Assembly (NCBI RefSeq): GCF_008065155.1 | Contig: NZ_CP042819.1 | Span: 372,001 to 436,000 of the forward strand | From: Octadecabacter sp. SW4 | GTDB taxonomy: Bacteria > Pseudomonadota > Alphaproteobacteria > Rhodobacterales > Rhodobacteraceae | DNA length: 64,000 nt | Direction of reading: 5' to 3' | In this document: piece by piece, positions 17,375-26,333 of the stretch | Layout: the number at the start of each line of letters is the position of its first letter | Position numbering within the stretch: position 1 is the stretch's first letter | Notes under the pieces: generated by a model | What the model was told of the DNA's origin: nothing | The model's input: the letters and a program-made list of their open reading frames with translations, nothing else | Databases searched by the model: none | Translations under genes and position numbers: made by a program

Positions 17375-18472
17375 TCAGTTCAAGCGCAGGCCAGTGTTTG
17401 GCTCGAAATAGGACACTTTTCCAATATCAAAGGCGAGGCGTAGCGCTGTTCCCGGGGTCGCAGTGGTTTCGGCATGTAGGCGAGCAGTCACATTTTTGCC
17501 CCCCAACTGCATCACCGCGAATGTATCGGCGCCTGCCGGTTCAACGATATCGATCACACATTCCGCTTCCTGAGTGTCGCTCAGGCGACCAAGTGCCGAG
17601 TCCACGATATCTTCGGGACGCACGCCAAGTATCACGTCTTCTGGGAGATCTTGATTGCGCGTATCAGTGAGCACAATCGGATCCCCGTCCTTTCGCGCGA
17701 TCTCAATCCGCGTGCCCTTGCCATTCGCTTTGGTTTTGACGGGTATCAGATTCATTGCAGGACTGCCCATGAAGTCGGCGACGAACAGATTGGCAGGACG
17801 GTTATAGATCTCGGCCGGAGTGCCGATTTGCTGGATCACGCCGCCCTTCATTACGACGATCTTGGTCGCCAGTGTCATCGCCTCGATCTGGTCGTGCGTC
17901 ACGTAGACCATCGATGCTCCCAGCCGCTGGTGTAGCGCCTTGATTTCCGTGCGCATTTCGACCCGCAGTTTCGCGTCAAGGTTTGAGAGGGGTTCATCAA
18001 ACAGGAACAGCTTGGGATCGCGCACCAATGCCCGACCCATGGCGACACGTTGACGTTGACCCCCAGACAGTTGACCCGGCTTGCGGTGCAACAACGGTTC
18101 AATTTGCAATTGGGCGGCAACTTGCGCCAGTTTCGCATCCTGTGTTGCTTGATCGATACCGCGCACTTTCATCCCAAAAGTAATATTCTTGGCGACGGTC
18201 ATCGTTGGATACAAAGCGTAGGACTGAAAAACCATGGCGATGTCGCGGTCCTTGGGGCTGACGTTGGTCATATTCTGACCGCTGATGAACATGTCACCGC
18301 CTGTGATCGGCTCTAGCCCTGCGATGCAGTTCAACAGCGTGGACTTGCCGCAGCCGGATGGGCCGACAAGGACAAGGAAATCACCCTCGTCAATCGAGAC
18401 ATTGATGTCCTTGAGGACTTCGGTGGACCCGTAGTTCTTGAACAGGTTCTTAACTTCGAGGATCGGAGCCAT
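17375..18472 (-). CDS. Sugar ABC transporter ATP-binding protein (MalK/UgpC type)
   Basis: 365 residues with Walker A GPSGCGKST at 37-45, the Q-loop, signature LSGGQRQR, Walker B LFLFDEPLSNLD, and a C-terminal regulatory OB-type domain from about 240, as in carbohydrate-importer (CUT1) ATPases. It energises uptake through the two permeases encoded just upstream. Four bases separate it from each neighbour. Confidence 0.92.
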   Translation of the reverse strand: MAPILEVKNLFKNYGSTEVLKDINVSIDEGDFLVLVGPSGCGKSTLLNCIAGLEPITGGDMFISGQNMTNVSPKDRDIAMVFQSYALYPTMTVAKNITFGMKVRGIDQATQDAKLAQVAAQLQIEPLLHRKPGQLSGGQRQRVAMGRALVRDPKLFLFDEPLSNLDAKLRVEMRTEIKALHQRLGASMVYVTHDQIEAMTLATKIVVMKGGVIQQIGTPAEIYNRPANLFVADFMGSPAMNLIPVKTKANGKGTRIEIARKDGDPIVLTDTRNQDLPEDVILGVRPEDIVDSALGRLSDTQEAECVIDIVEPAGADTFAVMQLGGKNVTARLHAETTATPGTALRLAFDIGKVSYFEPNTGLRLN

Positions 18473-18476
18473 TGTA

Positions 18477-19370
18477 TTATCCTTTCACGGACCCAGCGGT
18501 CAGACCGCGAATAAAGTATTTGCCAGCAACGACGTAGACAAGCAGGGTCGGCAGTGCCGCTATGATCGCTGCGGCCATATCGACGTTGTATTCTTTCACG
18601 CCGGTGGTCGAGTTGACGATATTGTTGAGCGCAACTGTCAGCGGTTGTGTCCCCGCCTGACTGAACGAGATGCCAAACAGAAAATCGTTCCAGATTTGCG
18701 TAAACTGCCAGATCACGGTTACCACGATGATGGGGAGCGACAGAGGCAGGAAGATCGACCAAAAAATGCGGAAGAAGCCAGCACCGTCGACTTTTGCGGC
18801 CTTCGTCAGCTCGCTCGGGATGGAGACGTAGTAGTTGCGGAAGAACAGCGTCGTGAATCCCAGACCGTAGATGACGTGAACAAAAATCAGCCCCGGGATC
18901 GTCCCTGCAATCCCCATGACACCCAACATGCGTGCCATTGGCAAAAGGACCACCTGAAACGGGATGAAGCAGCCAAACAGCAACAGCGCGAAGAAGATAT
19001 TAGCACCTTTGAACCGCCACTGGGCCACAACGTAGCCGTTCAGCGCACCGACAAGCGTAGATATTATCACGGCTGGAATTGCGATCAGTAGCGAGTTCAA
19101 GAAGTAGGGTCGCATGCCCTCACATTGGATGCCCGTGCAGGCGGAGGACCATGCTGTGCTCCAGGCGTCAAACGTTACCTCACGCGGCAGCGAGACAAGA
19201 TCGCCCGTCCGGATTTCATCTAGCGACTTAAGCGAAGTCGTGATCATGACGAACAGCGGCATCAAGTAGAACAGCGCGAAGAGGCTGAGCAGAATATAAA
19301 GCACAAGACGCAAGACCAGCTTGGTCGCGGGGCTTTGGCCGCGGGACGGGTTGTAGGACAAATCAGTCAT
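18477..19370 (-). CDS. Sugar ABC transporter permease 2 (GtsC-like)
   Basis: 297 residues and six membrane helices, with the EAA-type coupling loop ELTKAAKVDGAGFFRIFW. The periplasmic segment with a CTGIQCEGMRPYFLNSL pattern is characteristic of glucose/mannose-type CUT1 permeases (GtsC). It overlaps the upstream permease gene by eight bases. Confidence 0.9.
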   Translation of the reverse strand: MTDLSYNPSRGQSPATKLVLRLVLYILLSLFALFYLMPLFVMITTSLKSLDEIRTGDLVSLPREVTFDAWSTAWSSACTGIQCEGMRPYFLNSLLIAIPAVIISTLVGALNGYVVAQWRFKGANIFFALLLFGCFIPFQVVLLPMARMLGVMGIAGTIPGLIFVHVIYGLGFTTLFFRNYYVSIPSELTKAAKVDGAGFFRIFWSIFLPLSLPIIVVTVIWQFTQIWNDFLFGISFSQAGTQPLTVALNNIVNSTTGVKEYNVDMAAAIIAALPTLLVYVVAGKYFIRGLTAGSVKG

Positions 19371-20235
19371 CTTTGGTCCTCAATTCTGAGTAGAGGTAGG
19401 GGACAACGATCGCGAAGACGACAAGCATCATCACCATGGCCGAACTTGCCGCCTGTCCGATGTCGCCGCGTGAAAACGCCATGGCATACATGTAGGTGGC
19501 TGGAAGATCGGTGGCGTAACCGGGGCCCCCTCCAGTCAAGGCAATGACAAGGTCAAAGCTTTTGATCGCCAGGTGAGCCAGCACGATGAACGCGCTGAGG
19601 AATATCGGGGCCATCGACGGGATGATGATGGCCGAATAGACGCGCCATGTGGGAATGCCATCGACTTGCGCGGCCTTGATGATCTCTTCATCCACAGAGC
19701 GCAGACCAGCCAAGAACAGCGCCATCACAAAGCCCGAGCTTTGCCAGACCGCCGCGATCACAACCGTATAGATCGCCTTGTCGGGGTCAACGAGCCAACC
19801 GAATTCGAAGTTGGCGAACCCCCAGCCTTGGACGGTGGCCTCAATCCCCAGTTCAGGGTTCAGGATCCACTTCCACGCGGTGCCGGTAACGATCATCGAC
19901 AGGGCCATAGGGTAAAGGTAAATCGTGCGGATCGCGCCTTCGGTGCGGATTTTTTGATCCAGCAGAATGGCCAGCAACAGTCCCAGGACCATCGCAATCA
20001 AGATGAACAATGTGCCGAAAATCGCGAGGTTCACCATCGCGGTTTCAAAGCGCGGCGAGGCCGCGAGGCGTTCATACTGAATGAAGCTGTCAAACTCGTA
20101 GCGCGGCATCAGTCGCGACCGCGTCAGTGACACCCATGCAGTCCATGCGATGAAACCGTAGACAAACACCATGACGGCGATGAACGACGGCGCCAAAACG
20201 ATCTTTGGCATATTATCTTGCAACCATCTTGTCAT
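19363..20235 (-). CDS. Sugar ABC transporter permease 1 (GtsB-like)
   Basis: 290 residues with six membrane helices, and the EAA loop EEIIKAAQVDGIPTWRVYS where the ATPase docks. It forms the membrane channel with the following permease. Its organisation matches the gtsB position in glucose-type transporters (binding protein, permease, permease, ATPase). Confidence 0.9.
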   Translation of the reverse strand: MTRWLQDNMPKIVLAPSFIAVMVFVYGFIAWTAWVSLTRSRLMPRYEFDSFIQYERLAASPRFETAMVNLAIFGTLFILIAMVLGLLLAILLDQKIRTEGAIRTIYLYPMALSMIVTGTAWKWILNPELGIEATVQGWGFANFEFGWLVDPDKAIYTVVIAAVWQSSGFVMALFLAGLRSVDEEIIKAAQVDGIPTWRVYSAIIIPSMAPIFLSAFIVLAHLAIKSFDLVIALTGGGPGYATDLPATYMYAMAFSRGDIGQAASSAMVMMLVVFAIVVPYLYSELRTKDD

Positions 20236-20259
20236 CAGATGTTCCCCCTATCCATTGGT

Positions 20260-20286
20260 GGCCCCGCCCCGAAAGGGGACAGGGCC
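20260..20286 (-). other. Intercistronic hairpin after the sugar-binding-protein gene
   Basis: On the minus strand a CCCC-TTTC-GGGG core is flanked by GGCCC/GGGGCC arms, between the binding-protein stop (20308) and the first permease (20235). There is no U-tract, so partial termination or mRNA stabilisation favouring the binding protein is more likely than full termination. Confidence 0.55.
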
Positions 20287-20307
20287 GACTTAGGTAATTG
20301 CAAGAAA

Positions 20308-21552
20308 TTACAGGGAGTTTGCTACTGCGTCAGCCAACATCTGAACAGCCTCGGCGGAGGTCATGTCAGAGTTGAAGTGCGCAGTCACAACATCCGTGAT
20401 CGCACCCGATTGCGCGCCATAAAGCGCCATGCCGTGTGCATAGGACGGCATGAGAGTGCCAGCGTCGTTGGTGGAGGCCATGTCTGCTGCGGAGATCTGA
20501 GCACACTCGTCAAAGCCAGAGAGATCGACGTCCGTGCGGGCAGGGATGGAGCCCTTGTTCATGTTGAACACTTCCTGGAACGTTGGCCCCATGATCAGTT
20601 CCGCCAACAGCGCCTGACCATCTGCTTTGTCCTCGCCTTCAACCGAGAACATTGCAAAGCTGTCAACGTTGTAGAGGTAACCATCGCCCGGAGTGGATGC
20701 GCAGGAGAAATCAACGCCTGGGACTTTGCCGGCCGCTAGGAATTCACCTTTCGCCCAATCACCCATGATCTGGAACGCCGCTTCGCCGTTCATGACCATG
20801 GCTGTCGCAAGGTTCCAGTCACGACCGGAGAAGTTCTCGTCGACGTAGCCACGCATAGTGCGCATCTGGTCGAACACCGCAACCATCGTGTCAGATGTCA
20901 GGGCTTCGGGGTCGAGATCCACAAGAGCGGCCTGATAGAACTCGGCGCCGCCAAGACCCAGAACAACCGTTTCAAAGACTGTTGCATCCTGCCAAGCCTG
21001 ACCACCGTGGGCCAGCGGGATGATGCCAGCGGCTTGCAGTGTTTCGGCTGCGGCGTTGAACTCGTCCCACGTCGTTGGCATTTCGATACCGTTGGCAGAC
21101 AGGACTTCGGTGTTGGCCCAGATCCAGTCAACGCGGTGAACGTTCACAGGGGCTGCGCACCAGGTGCCGTCACACTGCATGTGGTTTGCGATGGACGCTG
21201 GCAAAAGGTTTGCCCAGTCATTGGCTTCAGCCACTGCTGAAATGTCGGCCAAAACACCTTCGGCATACCATTCCTGAATCGCTGGGCCTTTGATCTGTGC
21301 AGCGGTTGGTGCGTTGCCGGACAAGACACGTGCGCGCAGGGCTGTACCAGCCGCATCGCCACCACCGCCAGCAACCGGCATGTCGGTCCAAGTGCCGCCG
21401 CCCGCCGCGAATTCTTCTTGCAGCACAGCCACAGAACGTGCTTCGCCGCCGGACGTCCAATAGTGGAGGACTTCTGCCTGTGGTTCGGCAAATGCCGCCG
21501 TAGATGCGACGATGGCGAGTGCGGATGCTGTGCCAATTACTTGAGTTTTCAT
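20308..21552 (-). CDS. Sugar ABC transporter substrate-binding protein (glucose GtsA-like)
   Basis: 414 residues from the ATG at 21552, which follows a GGGAGG ribosome site. The signal peptide ends AAFA, before EPQAEVLHYWTSGGE. Family features of the glucose/mannose-binding subgroup include VLHYWTSGGEARSV, VNVHRVDWIWAN, FSCASTPGD and YLYNVDSFAMF. It is periplasmic and delivers sugar to the permeases. The longer frame from 21615 would add a non-signal N-terminus and is rejected. Confidence 0.9.
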   Translation of the reverse strand: MKTQVIGTASALAIVASTAAFAEPQAEVLHYWTSGGEARSVAVLQEEFAAGGGTWTDMPVAGGGGDAAGTALRARVLSGNAPTAAQIKGPAIQEWYAEGVLADISAVAEANDWANLLPASIANHMQCDGTWCAAPVNVHRVDWIWANTEVLSANGIEMPTTWDEFNAAAETLQAAGIIPLAHGGQAWQDATVFETVVLGLGGAEFYQAALVDLDPEALTSDTMVAVFDQMRTMRGYVDENFSGRDWNLATAMVMNGEAAFQIMGDWAKGEFLAAGKVPGVDFSCASTPGDGYLYNVDSFAMFSVEGEDKADGQALLAELIMGPTFQEVFNMNKGSIPARTDVDLSGFDECAQISAADMASTNDAGTLMPSYAHGMALYGAQSGAITDVVTAHFNSDMTSAEAVQMLADAVANSL

Positions 21553-21680
21553 TTTCGATTTCCTCCCAGAAAAGACCGCTCTTCGCGGCTCGAGTGGCCG
21601 CAATGTGAGGGCCACGACGATGTCGATGCAATTGCTACATGACGGGTATTCGCTGCACGCATGCAGAAAATTGCACGGCT

Positions 21681-21726
21681 TGTTACACGCTGTTACTTTG
21701 CGCTCGATTTTGTTGCATTCTGTTAC
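21681..21726. promoter_or_regulatory. Tandem TGTTAC direct repeats, likely response-regulator site
   Basis: Four hexamers at exact 10-base steps lie between the divergent sugar-transport and two-component genes: TGTTAC at 21681 and 21691, TGTTGC at 21711 and TGTTAC at 21721. Direct hexamer repeats with helical spacing are the typical binding architecture of OmpR/PhoB-family regulators, and such a regulator is encoded 60 bases downstream. Confidence 0.6.
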
Positions 21727-21788
21727 ATAACGGGATGACGCTCCTTTGTCCGACCAAAAACCTTGGCATCCGCCGGAGAACCTGAACC

Positions 21789-22526
21789 ATGCCGATCCCG
21801 CGTATCCTTGTCGTCGATGATGACCCTGACATGCGTCAGATGATGACGCAATTTCTGCGTCAGAACGGGTCGATTGCTTTGCCCGCCGCCAACGAAGCAG
21901 AAGTGCGCACGCATATCGACGGCGGCCGCGTCGATCTGGTTTTGCTCGACGTTATGCTGGGCGACGAGAACGGCTTGGAAATCTGCAAACGGCTACGACG
22001 TGAACAGGAGGTGCCGATTGTCATGGTGTCGGCCTTATCTGCAGATCATCAACGCATGGAAGGATATGCGGTTGGGGCGGACGACTATGTTGCCAAGCCA
22101 TTCAACCCTGAACTGCTATTGGCACGTGTCAAAGCCGTCCTGTCGCGCACACAACGGTCGGCGTCACTGGTGCACCGAAGAAACACCAAGACGTTCAATT
22201 TCAGCGGATGGTTCTATGACGCCAAGTCCGGCGAGGTTTCGTCCCCATCCAAGGTTCAAGTCGCCTTATCGCGCCGAGAAACTGCATTGCTACAGGTATT
22301 GTTGGCGAACCCGCACATTCCCCTCACGCGGGAAGAAATCGCGGCCAATCTGGATGTCACCGGAGAAACCCAGCCCCCCGGCGAGACATCGGGCCGAGCC
22401 ATTGATGTTTTGGTCGGGCGCCTGCGCAATAAGATTGAAGCGAACCCGAAGGACCCACAAATCCTAAAGACTGAACGAGGTGTTGGTTATGTATTCGCCG
22501 TGGACGTCGCGGTTTCAGACGCGTGA
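21789..22526 (+). CDS. OmpR-family response regulator
   Basis: 245 residues. The receiver domain has acidic residues at 11-12, phosphoacceptor Asp54 (VLLDVMLG) and the Lys of VAKPF. A linker precedes a winged-helix DNA-binding domain (LSRRETALLQVLLANP, then RAIDVLVGRLRNKIE and TERGVGYVF). It is divergent from the sugar transporter and overlaps its kinase gene by four bases. By analogy with GltR/GtrS control of gts genes in Pseudomonas, it probably regulates the transporter. Confidence 0.9.
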   Translation: MPIPRILVVDDDPDMRQMMTQFLRQNGSIALPAANEAEVRTHIDGGRVDLVLLDVMLGDENGLEICKRLRREQEVPIVMVSALSADHQRMEGYAVGADDYVAKPFNPELLLARVKAVLSRTQRSASLVHRRNTKTFNFSGWFYDAKSGEVSSPSKVQVALSRRETALLQVLLANPHIPLTREEIAANLDVTGETQPPGETSGRAIDVLVGRLRNKIEANPKDPQILKTERGVGYVFAVDVAVSDA

Positions 22527-23974
22527 AGTTCAAACCGAACAGCCTGCGCATGATTGGGCCGATCCTGGTTCTTGCGGCGTTTCTAATGGGCGGCGGCACG
22601 GTTTGGATGTGGACGAAATCCACGTCAGATTGGCGCGAGCATCGCATTGCGGCTTATAACGCAGGGATAACACTGTTTTATGCGATGCAAAACGGTACTG
22701 CCCCACCTGCGGGCATGGAAATCACACCTTTGCCTGACGCCGATCAGGTCCACGCGACAAACGGATCATTCCGCCAAATCTCGGGCGCGCCTGATGCCCC
22801 GCGGATCACGATTGTCCCAATCCTGCCCGATACCGCAAACCAGATCACCGGGGCACCGGTTACCTTGGCCATTCTGTCGCCCAGTTTGACCTATAGCCTG
22901 GCGGACCTGCCGCGCCGCAACGGCCAGACTGGAGCCGAAACGCTGGGCGCTATAACCCGGAAATTGGCCACCTTCTGCAGCGACCCATTTGTCGTGGCCC
23001 GCATGGGCGATGCCGATTGGGTCGAGATAGTTGGCAACACCGTATGGGGGTGTGACGTCGCCCCGCCAGATCTGCGTATCCTCGCCGCACTTCTGGTGGT
23101 GGTCGCGACAGGCATCCTTCTAACGGTGGTCCTGAACCTACATTCGTCATTCCTGTCTTTCGCCGACCAGTTGCGAAATCGTCGGCGTGTAGGTGGTCCC
23201 ACCCGCTATGAACCGTATGGCCCGCAAGAACTGCAAGAGATCATAACGGCCGTTAACAGCTATCTGGAAATCGAGCGCGAACAACTGGCGAGCCGGGCCG
23301 CCGTTCTCTCTGGTGTTAGCCACGATCTCGGCACACCTGCCACACGGCTCCGCCTACGGGCTGCGTTGATCCAAGACGGCAACTTGCGTCGCAAATTTGA
23401 AACAGATATTGACAGCATGACGGGCATCATCGAGAGCGTACTGACCTATACGAACGTCGAAATGGGCGCCGAAGAACCACGCAACTTATCTCTGACATCA
23501 CTTCTGGAAGCGATTGTGGCCAACTACCAAGACGTCGGACGCCCAGTGACCCTCCGCAAAGGCAACGATGTCATTGTACGGGGCGGGAAATCCATCTTCA
23601 TGTCCCGGCAAGGGTACGGTGTGATGTCCAATGACCGCGATATTGTTGTTGTTGGGCGGCCCGTGTCGCTGGAACGAGCCATTACGAACCTAATCGAAAA
23701 TGCTCTGAAATACGGTCGGAGCGCGACCATCTCGTTAGAGGCTGACGCGCAATCGGCAACTGTCATCATCGACGATGAGGGTTCCCAAAGCTCGGCCACG
23801 GAAATCGAAGACATGCTCGCGCCATTTCAACGCGGTGAAAACACAAAGACCATCGACGGTCACGGGCTGGGCCTGACGATCGTCGCCACTATTGCGAAAT
23901 TGCACGGTGGAAAACTGTCATTCGAAGATACCCCGGCAGGTGTTTCTGCACGGTTGGACATTCAACGTAGTTGA
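22523..23974 (+). CDS. Sensor histidine kinase, partner of the sugar-transport regulator
   Basis: 483 residues: membrane helix (about 11-30), periplasmic domain of about 150 residues, second helix (about 184-205), HAMP-like linker, phosphoacceptor GVSHDLGTPATRLRLRA with His267, and an ATPase domain with a degenerate D-box (DDEGSQSS) but an intact GHGLGLTIV. An extra loop (about residues 345-375) sits inside the ATPase domain. Because it is coupled to the regulator and next to the glucose-type transporter, a sugar or sugar-acid ligand is inferred. Confidence 0.87.
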   Translation: MKFKPNSLRMIGPILVLAAFLMGGGTVWMWTKSTSDWREHRIAAYNAGITLFYAMQNGTAPPAGMEITPLPDADQVHATNGSFRQISGAPDAPRITIVPILPDTANQITGAPVTLAILSPSLTYSLADLPRRNGQTGAETLGAITRKLATFCSDPFVVARMGDADWVEIVGNTVWGCDVAPPDLRILAALLVVVATGILLTVVLNLHSSFLSFADQLRNRRRVGGPTRYEPYGPQELQEIITAVNSYLEIEREQLASRAAVLSGVSHDLGTPATRLRLRAALIQDGNLRRKFETDIDSMTGIIESVLTYTNVEMGAEEPRNLSLTSLLEAIVANYQDVGRPVTLRKGNDVIVRGGKSIFMSRQGYGVMSNDRDIVVVGRPVSLERAITNLIENALKYGRSATISLEADAQSATVIIDDEGSQSSATEIEDMLAPFQRGENTKTIDGHGLGLTIVATIAKLHGGKLSFEDTPAGVSARLDIQRS

Positions 23975-24359
23975 CCGTCGGCTCAAGAGGATGACCGCTT
24001 TGGAAGCAAATGCCGGAACAGGTGATGGGGCCAATCGCCGTATCGAAGAACTCCGCAAACGGACACCCCGCTCAGAGATGCGTTTGACAATTCGTGCCTA
24101 TTGCAGCCGTTCGACGCGGGGGCCTCGTATGTCCGTTAAGCGCCGTTTCTACTGGCAACGATGTCGGCTTTGGGTGCCTGGCGTCCAATCGAGCGCGCCG
24201 CAGCATTTGGGGGAGTGGGCCCAAACCCAACCTTCGCCGCGGATGGCGCCAATGACTGGACTGCGCGGACATTGCTGACTTTCGCCGCAACTGCACCAAT
24301 ATCAGCTTTGGCGGTTTCTGCTGTTTTTCAATATGGCCATCAACTGCTAAAGCTTAGAC
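23975..24359. other. Intergenic region, nothing recognised
   Basis: 385 bases between the histidine kinase and imuA. Short open frames exist on both strands, but none has family motifs or a convincing start. I found no canonical alphaproteobacterial LexA box (GTTC-N7-GTTC or GAAC-N7-GAAC) upstream of imuA, although SOS control of such cassettes would be expected. Confidence 0.5.
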
Positions 24360-24914
24360 ATGCACAGCTCTGATCTACGTTTCTTTCCACCTGACAGTGC
24401 CCGCACCCATGAAGTTTGCGGGTCCGGGGCTTTTGTTTTCGCTTTTACGCTGGCCGCGCGGCTGGGTGGGGAAATCCTTTGGGTGCGCGAGGCCTGGGAG
24501 ACTGTGCAACCCAATCCCAACGGGTTTGCTGAGTTCATTGACCCGGCGAGTGTGACCATTTGCAATGCCAAAAATCAAATGGGGGTTTTGGCCGTCGCAG
24601 AAGAAGCGTTGCGATCGGGGGCTGTCACCCTTGTTGTGATGACCTTGAATCAGCCTATCGGCCTGACCGAAGGGCGAAGATTGCAGTTGGCCGCGCGGGA
24701 GGGAAAATCCACCGGGTTGGCCATCATCCCCGAAGGCATGGGTAGCAATGCCGCGGAAACCAGGTGGCGGTGTGGCCCTGTTTTTGACCCCAAGGACTCG
24801 ACTCTGCAAAAATGGGAGCTTATTAAGAACAAATCAGGAACATTGGGTGTCTGGCATGTTCGATGGGATACAGCGTCGCGTCGTCTCATTATGGTTTCCT
24901 CGGCTGGCAAGTGA
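24360..24914 (+). CDS. imuA: ImuA-family protein
   Basis: 184 residues with a RecA-like fold missing a clear Walker A: GAFVFAFTLAARLGGEILWVRE, an LVVMTLNQPIGLTEGRRLQLAA strand-helix unit and a closing GVWHVRWDTASRRL. ImuA partners ImuB and DnaE2 in damage-induced translesion synthesis. It overlaps the start of imuB by 59 bases, consistent with the usual imuA-imuB-dnaE2 operon. Confidence 0.86.
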   Translation: MHSSDLRFFPPDSARTHEVCGSGAFVFAFTLAARLGGEILWVREAWETVQPNPNGFAEFIDPASVTICNAKNQMGVLAVAEEALRSGAVTLVVMTLNQPIGLTEGRRLQLAAREGKSTGLAIIPEGMGSNAAETRWRCGPVFDPKDSTLQKWELIKNKSGTLGVWHVRWDTASRRLIMVSSAGK

Positions 24915-26333
24915 CCGGGTTTTACGCCAGCATCTGATTGATGGCCCCTTTGCGCTGACCCTGAAACAGCAGGATGCCAATCGTATATATTGCTTGAACG
25001 GTGAAGCCGCGCGGCAGGGATTGCACCGGGGGATGTCTTATGCCGATGCGCGCGCCTTTTGCCCAAACTTGCGAAGCGCTCCGGCCGACCCCGCAAAAGA
25101 TCAGCGTTTCCTGCATATTTTGCGCCGCTGGGCGACACGGTATTGCCCCTGGGTCGGGGCGGAGGGTGAGGACGGGCTGGTTCTTGATATAACAGGATCG
25201 GCGCATCTTTGGGGTGGAGAGTCTGCCATGATCGTGGACATACGCAGGCGGTTGTTGCGGGCGGGGCTTTCGGTGCAAATCGGACTTGGCGACACGCGGG
25301 GGCAGCCTGGGCGCTGGCCCATTATGGTGAGGGAACCGCCCCCTCTGGTAACATGCGGAGCGCGCTTGAAACCCTGCCTGTGGCCGCGCTGCGCCTGAAG
25401 GAAGACACAACGGTCACGTTACAGCGGTTGGGCTTGCGCAAAATTGGGGACCTTGCGACAGCCCCGCGCGCACCCCTGACCCGCCGCTTTGGCCCCGGTC
25501 TTTTGCTGCGGCTTGATCAGGCCCTTGGCACACATCCCGAAGAGATTACACCGCTGGCTGATCCCCCACATTACGGTCTGCGGATGACCTTGCCGGAACC
25601 GATTGGATTGCTGACTGATGTCATGGCTGGAACCGAACGGTTGCTGGTTCAGCTTTGCGCCAAACTGAAAGCGCGAGAGATGGGTGCGCGCATGCTTTGC
25701 ATGACGCTGCGCCGGGTAGATCAGGATCAGCAACAGGTTGAGCTGCGTCTGGCGCGGCCCTTGCAAGACCCCAAGCGCATCCTGCCCTTGTTCGAGCGCG
25801 GATTAGCCGAGGTTGAGGCCGGGTTTGGCATTGATCAATTGCGCCTGGAGGCGACACAGGTCGAGGCATTGCCCGTGCAGCAGGTGAGCCACGTATCGGA
25901 TCATGACAAAGACAAGTTAGACGACCTGATTAGCCGCCTTGGCACACGTATCGGGTTGGAGAATATCCAACGGTTCCTACCAGCAGACAGCCATATTCCG
26001 GAGCGCAGCTTTCTGATCGCTTGCGCGGCTTATTCTGAACCACAAAGTGGTTGGAACAGTGCAAAGCGACGCCCGCTTTGCCTGTTTCCGCCGGAACCGA
26101 TTGCTGGAACGGGACCGCACCCGCCAAGCCGTTTTCGCTGGCGGCGCATGTCCTTGACCACAGGCCATGCCACGGGCCCTGAACGTATCGCACCGGAATG
26201 GTGGTTTGAGGATGAAAACTGGCGCTCAGGTCTGCGCGATTACTGGCGCGTGGAGACAAGACAGGGGCGGCGGCTTTGGTTATTTCACACCCCGCAAAAT
26301 CCGGGTTGGTTTGTGCAGGGGGAATTCGCATGA
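24856..26333 (+). pseudogene. imuB: ImuB Y-family polymerase-like protein, frameshifted
   Basis: From the ATG at 24856 (MFDGIQRRVVSLWFPRLASD) the protein follows the ImuB family through SVQIGLGDTRG. The family sequence then continues one frame over as AAWALAHYGEG and runs to the stop at 26333 (little-finger region, then a C-terminal EWWFEDENWRSGLRDYWRVE). The shift falls in GGGGG at 25298-25302; one more G restores a single frame of about 490 residues. ImuB lacks catalytic acidic residues and normally bridges DnaE2 to the beta clamp. It may be truly broken, an assembly error, or slippage-rescued. Confidence 0.87.

Noticed and set aside
24072..24299. 75-codon minus-strand frame upstream of imuA
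   Set aside because: Arg/Pro-rich translation without motif or ribosome site; likely chance.
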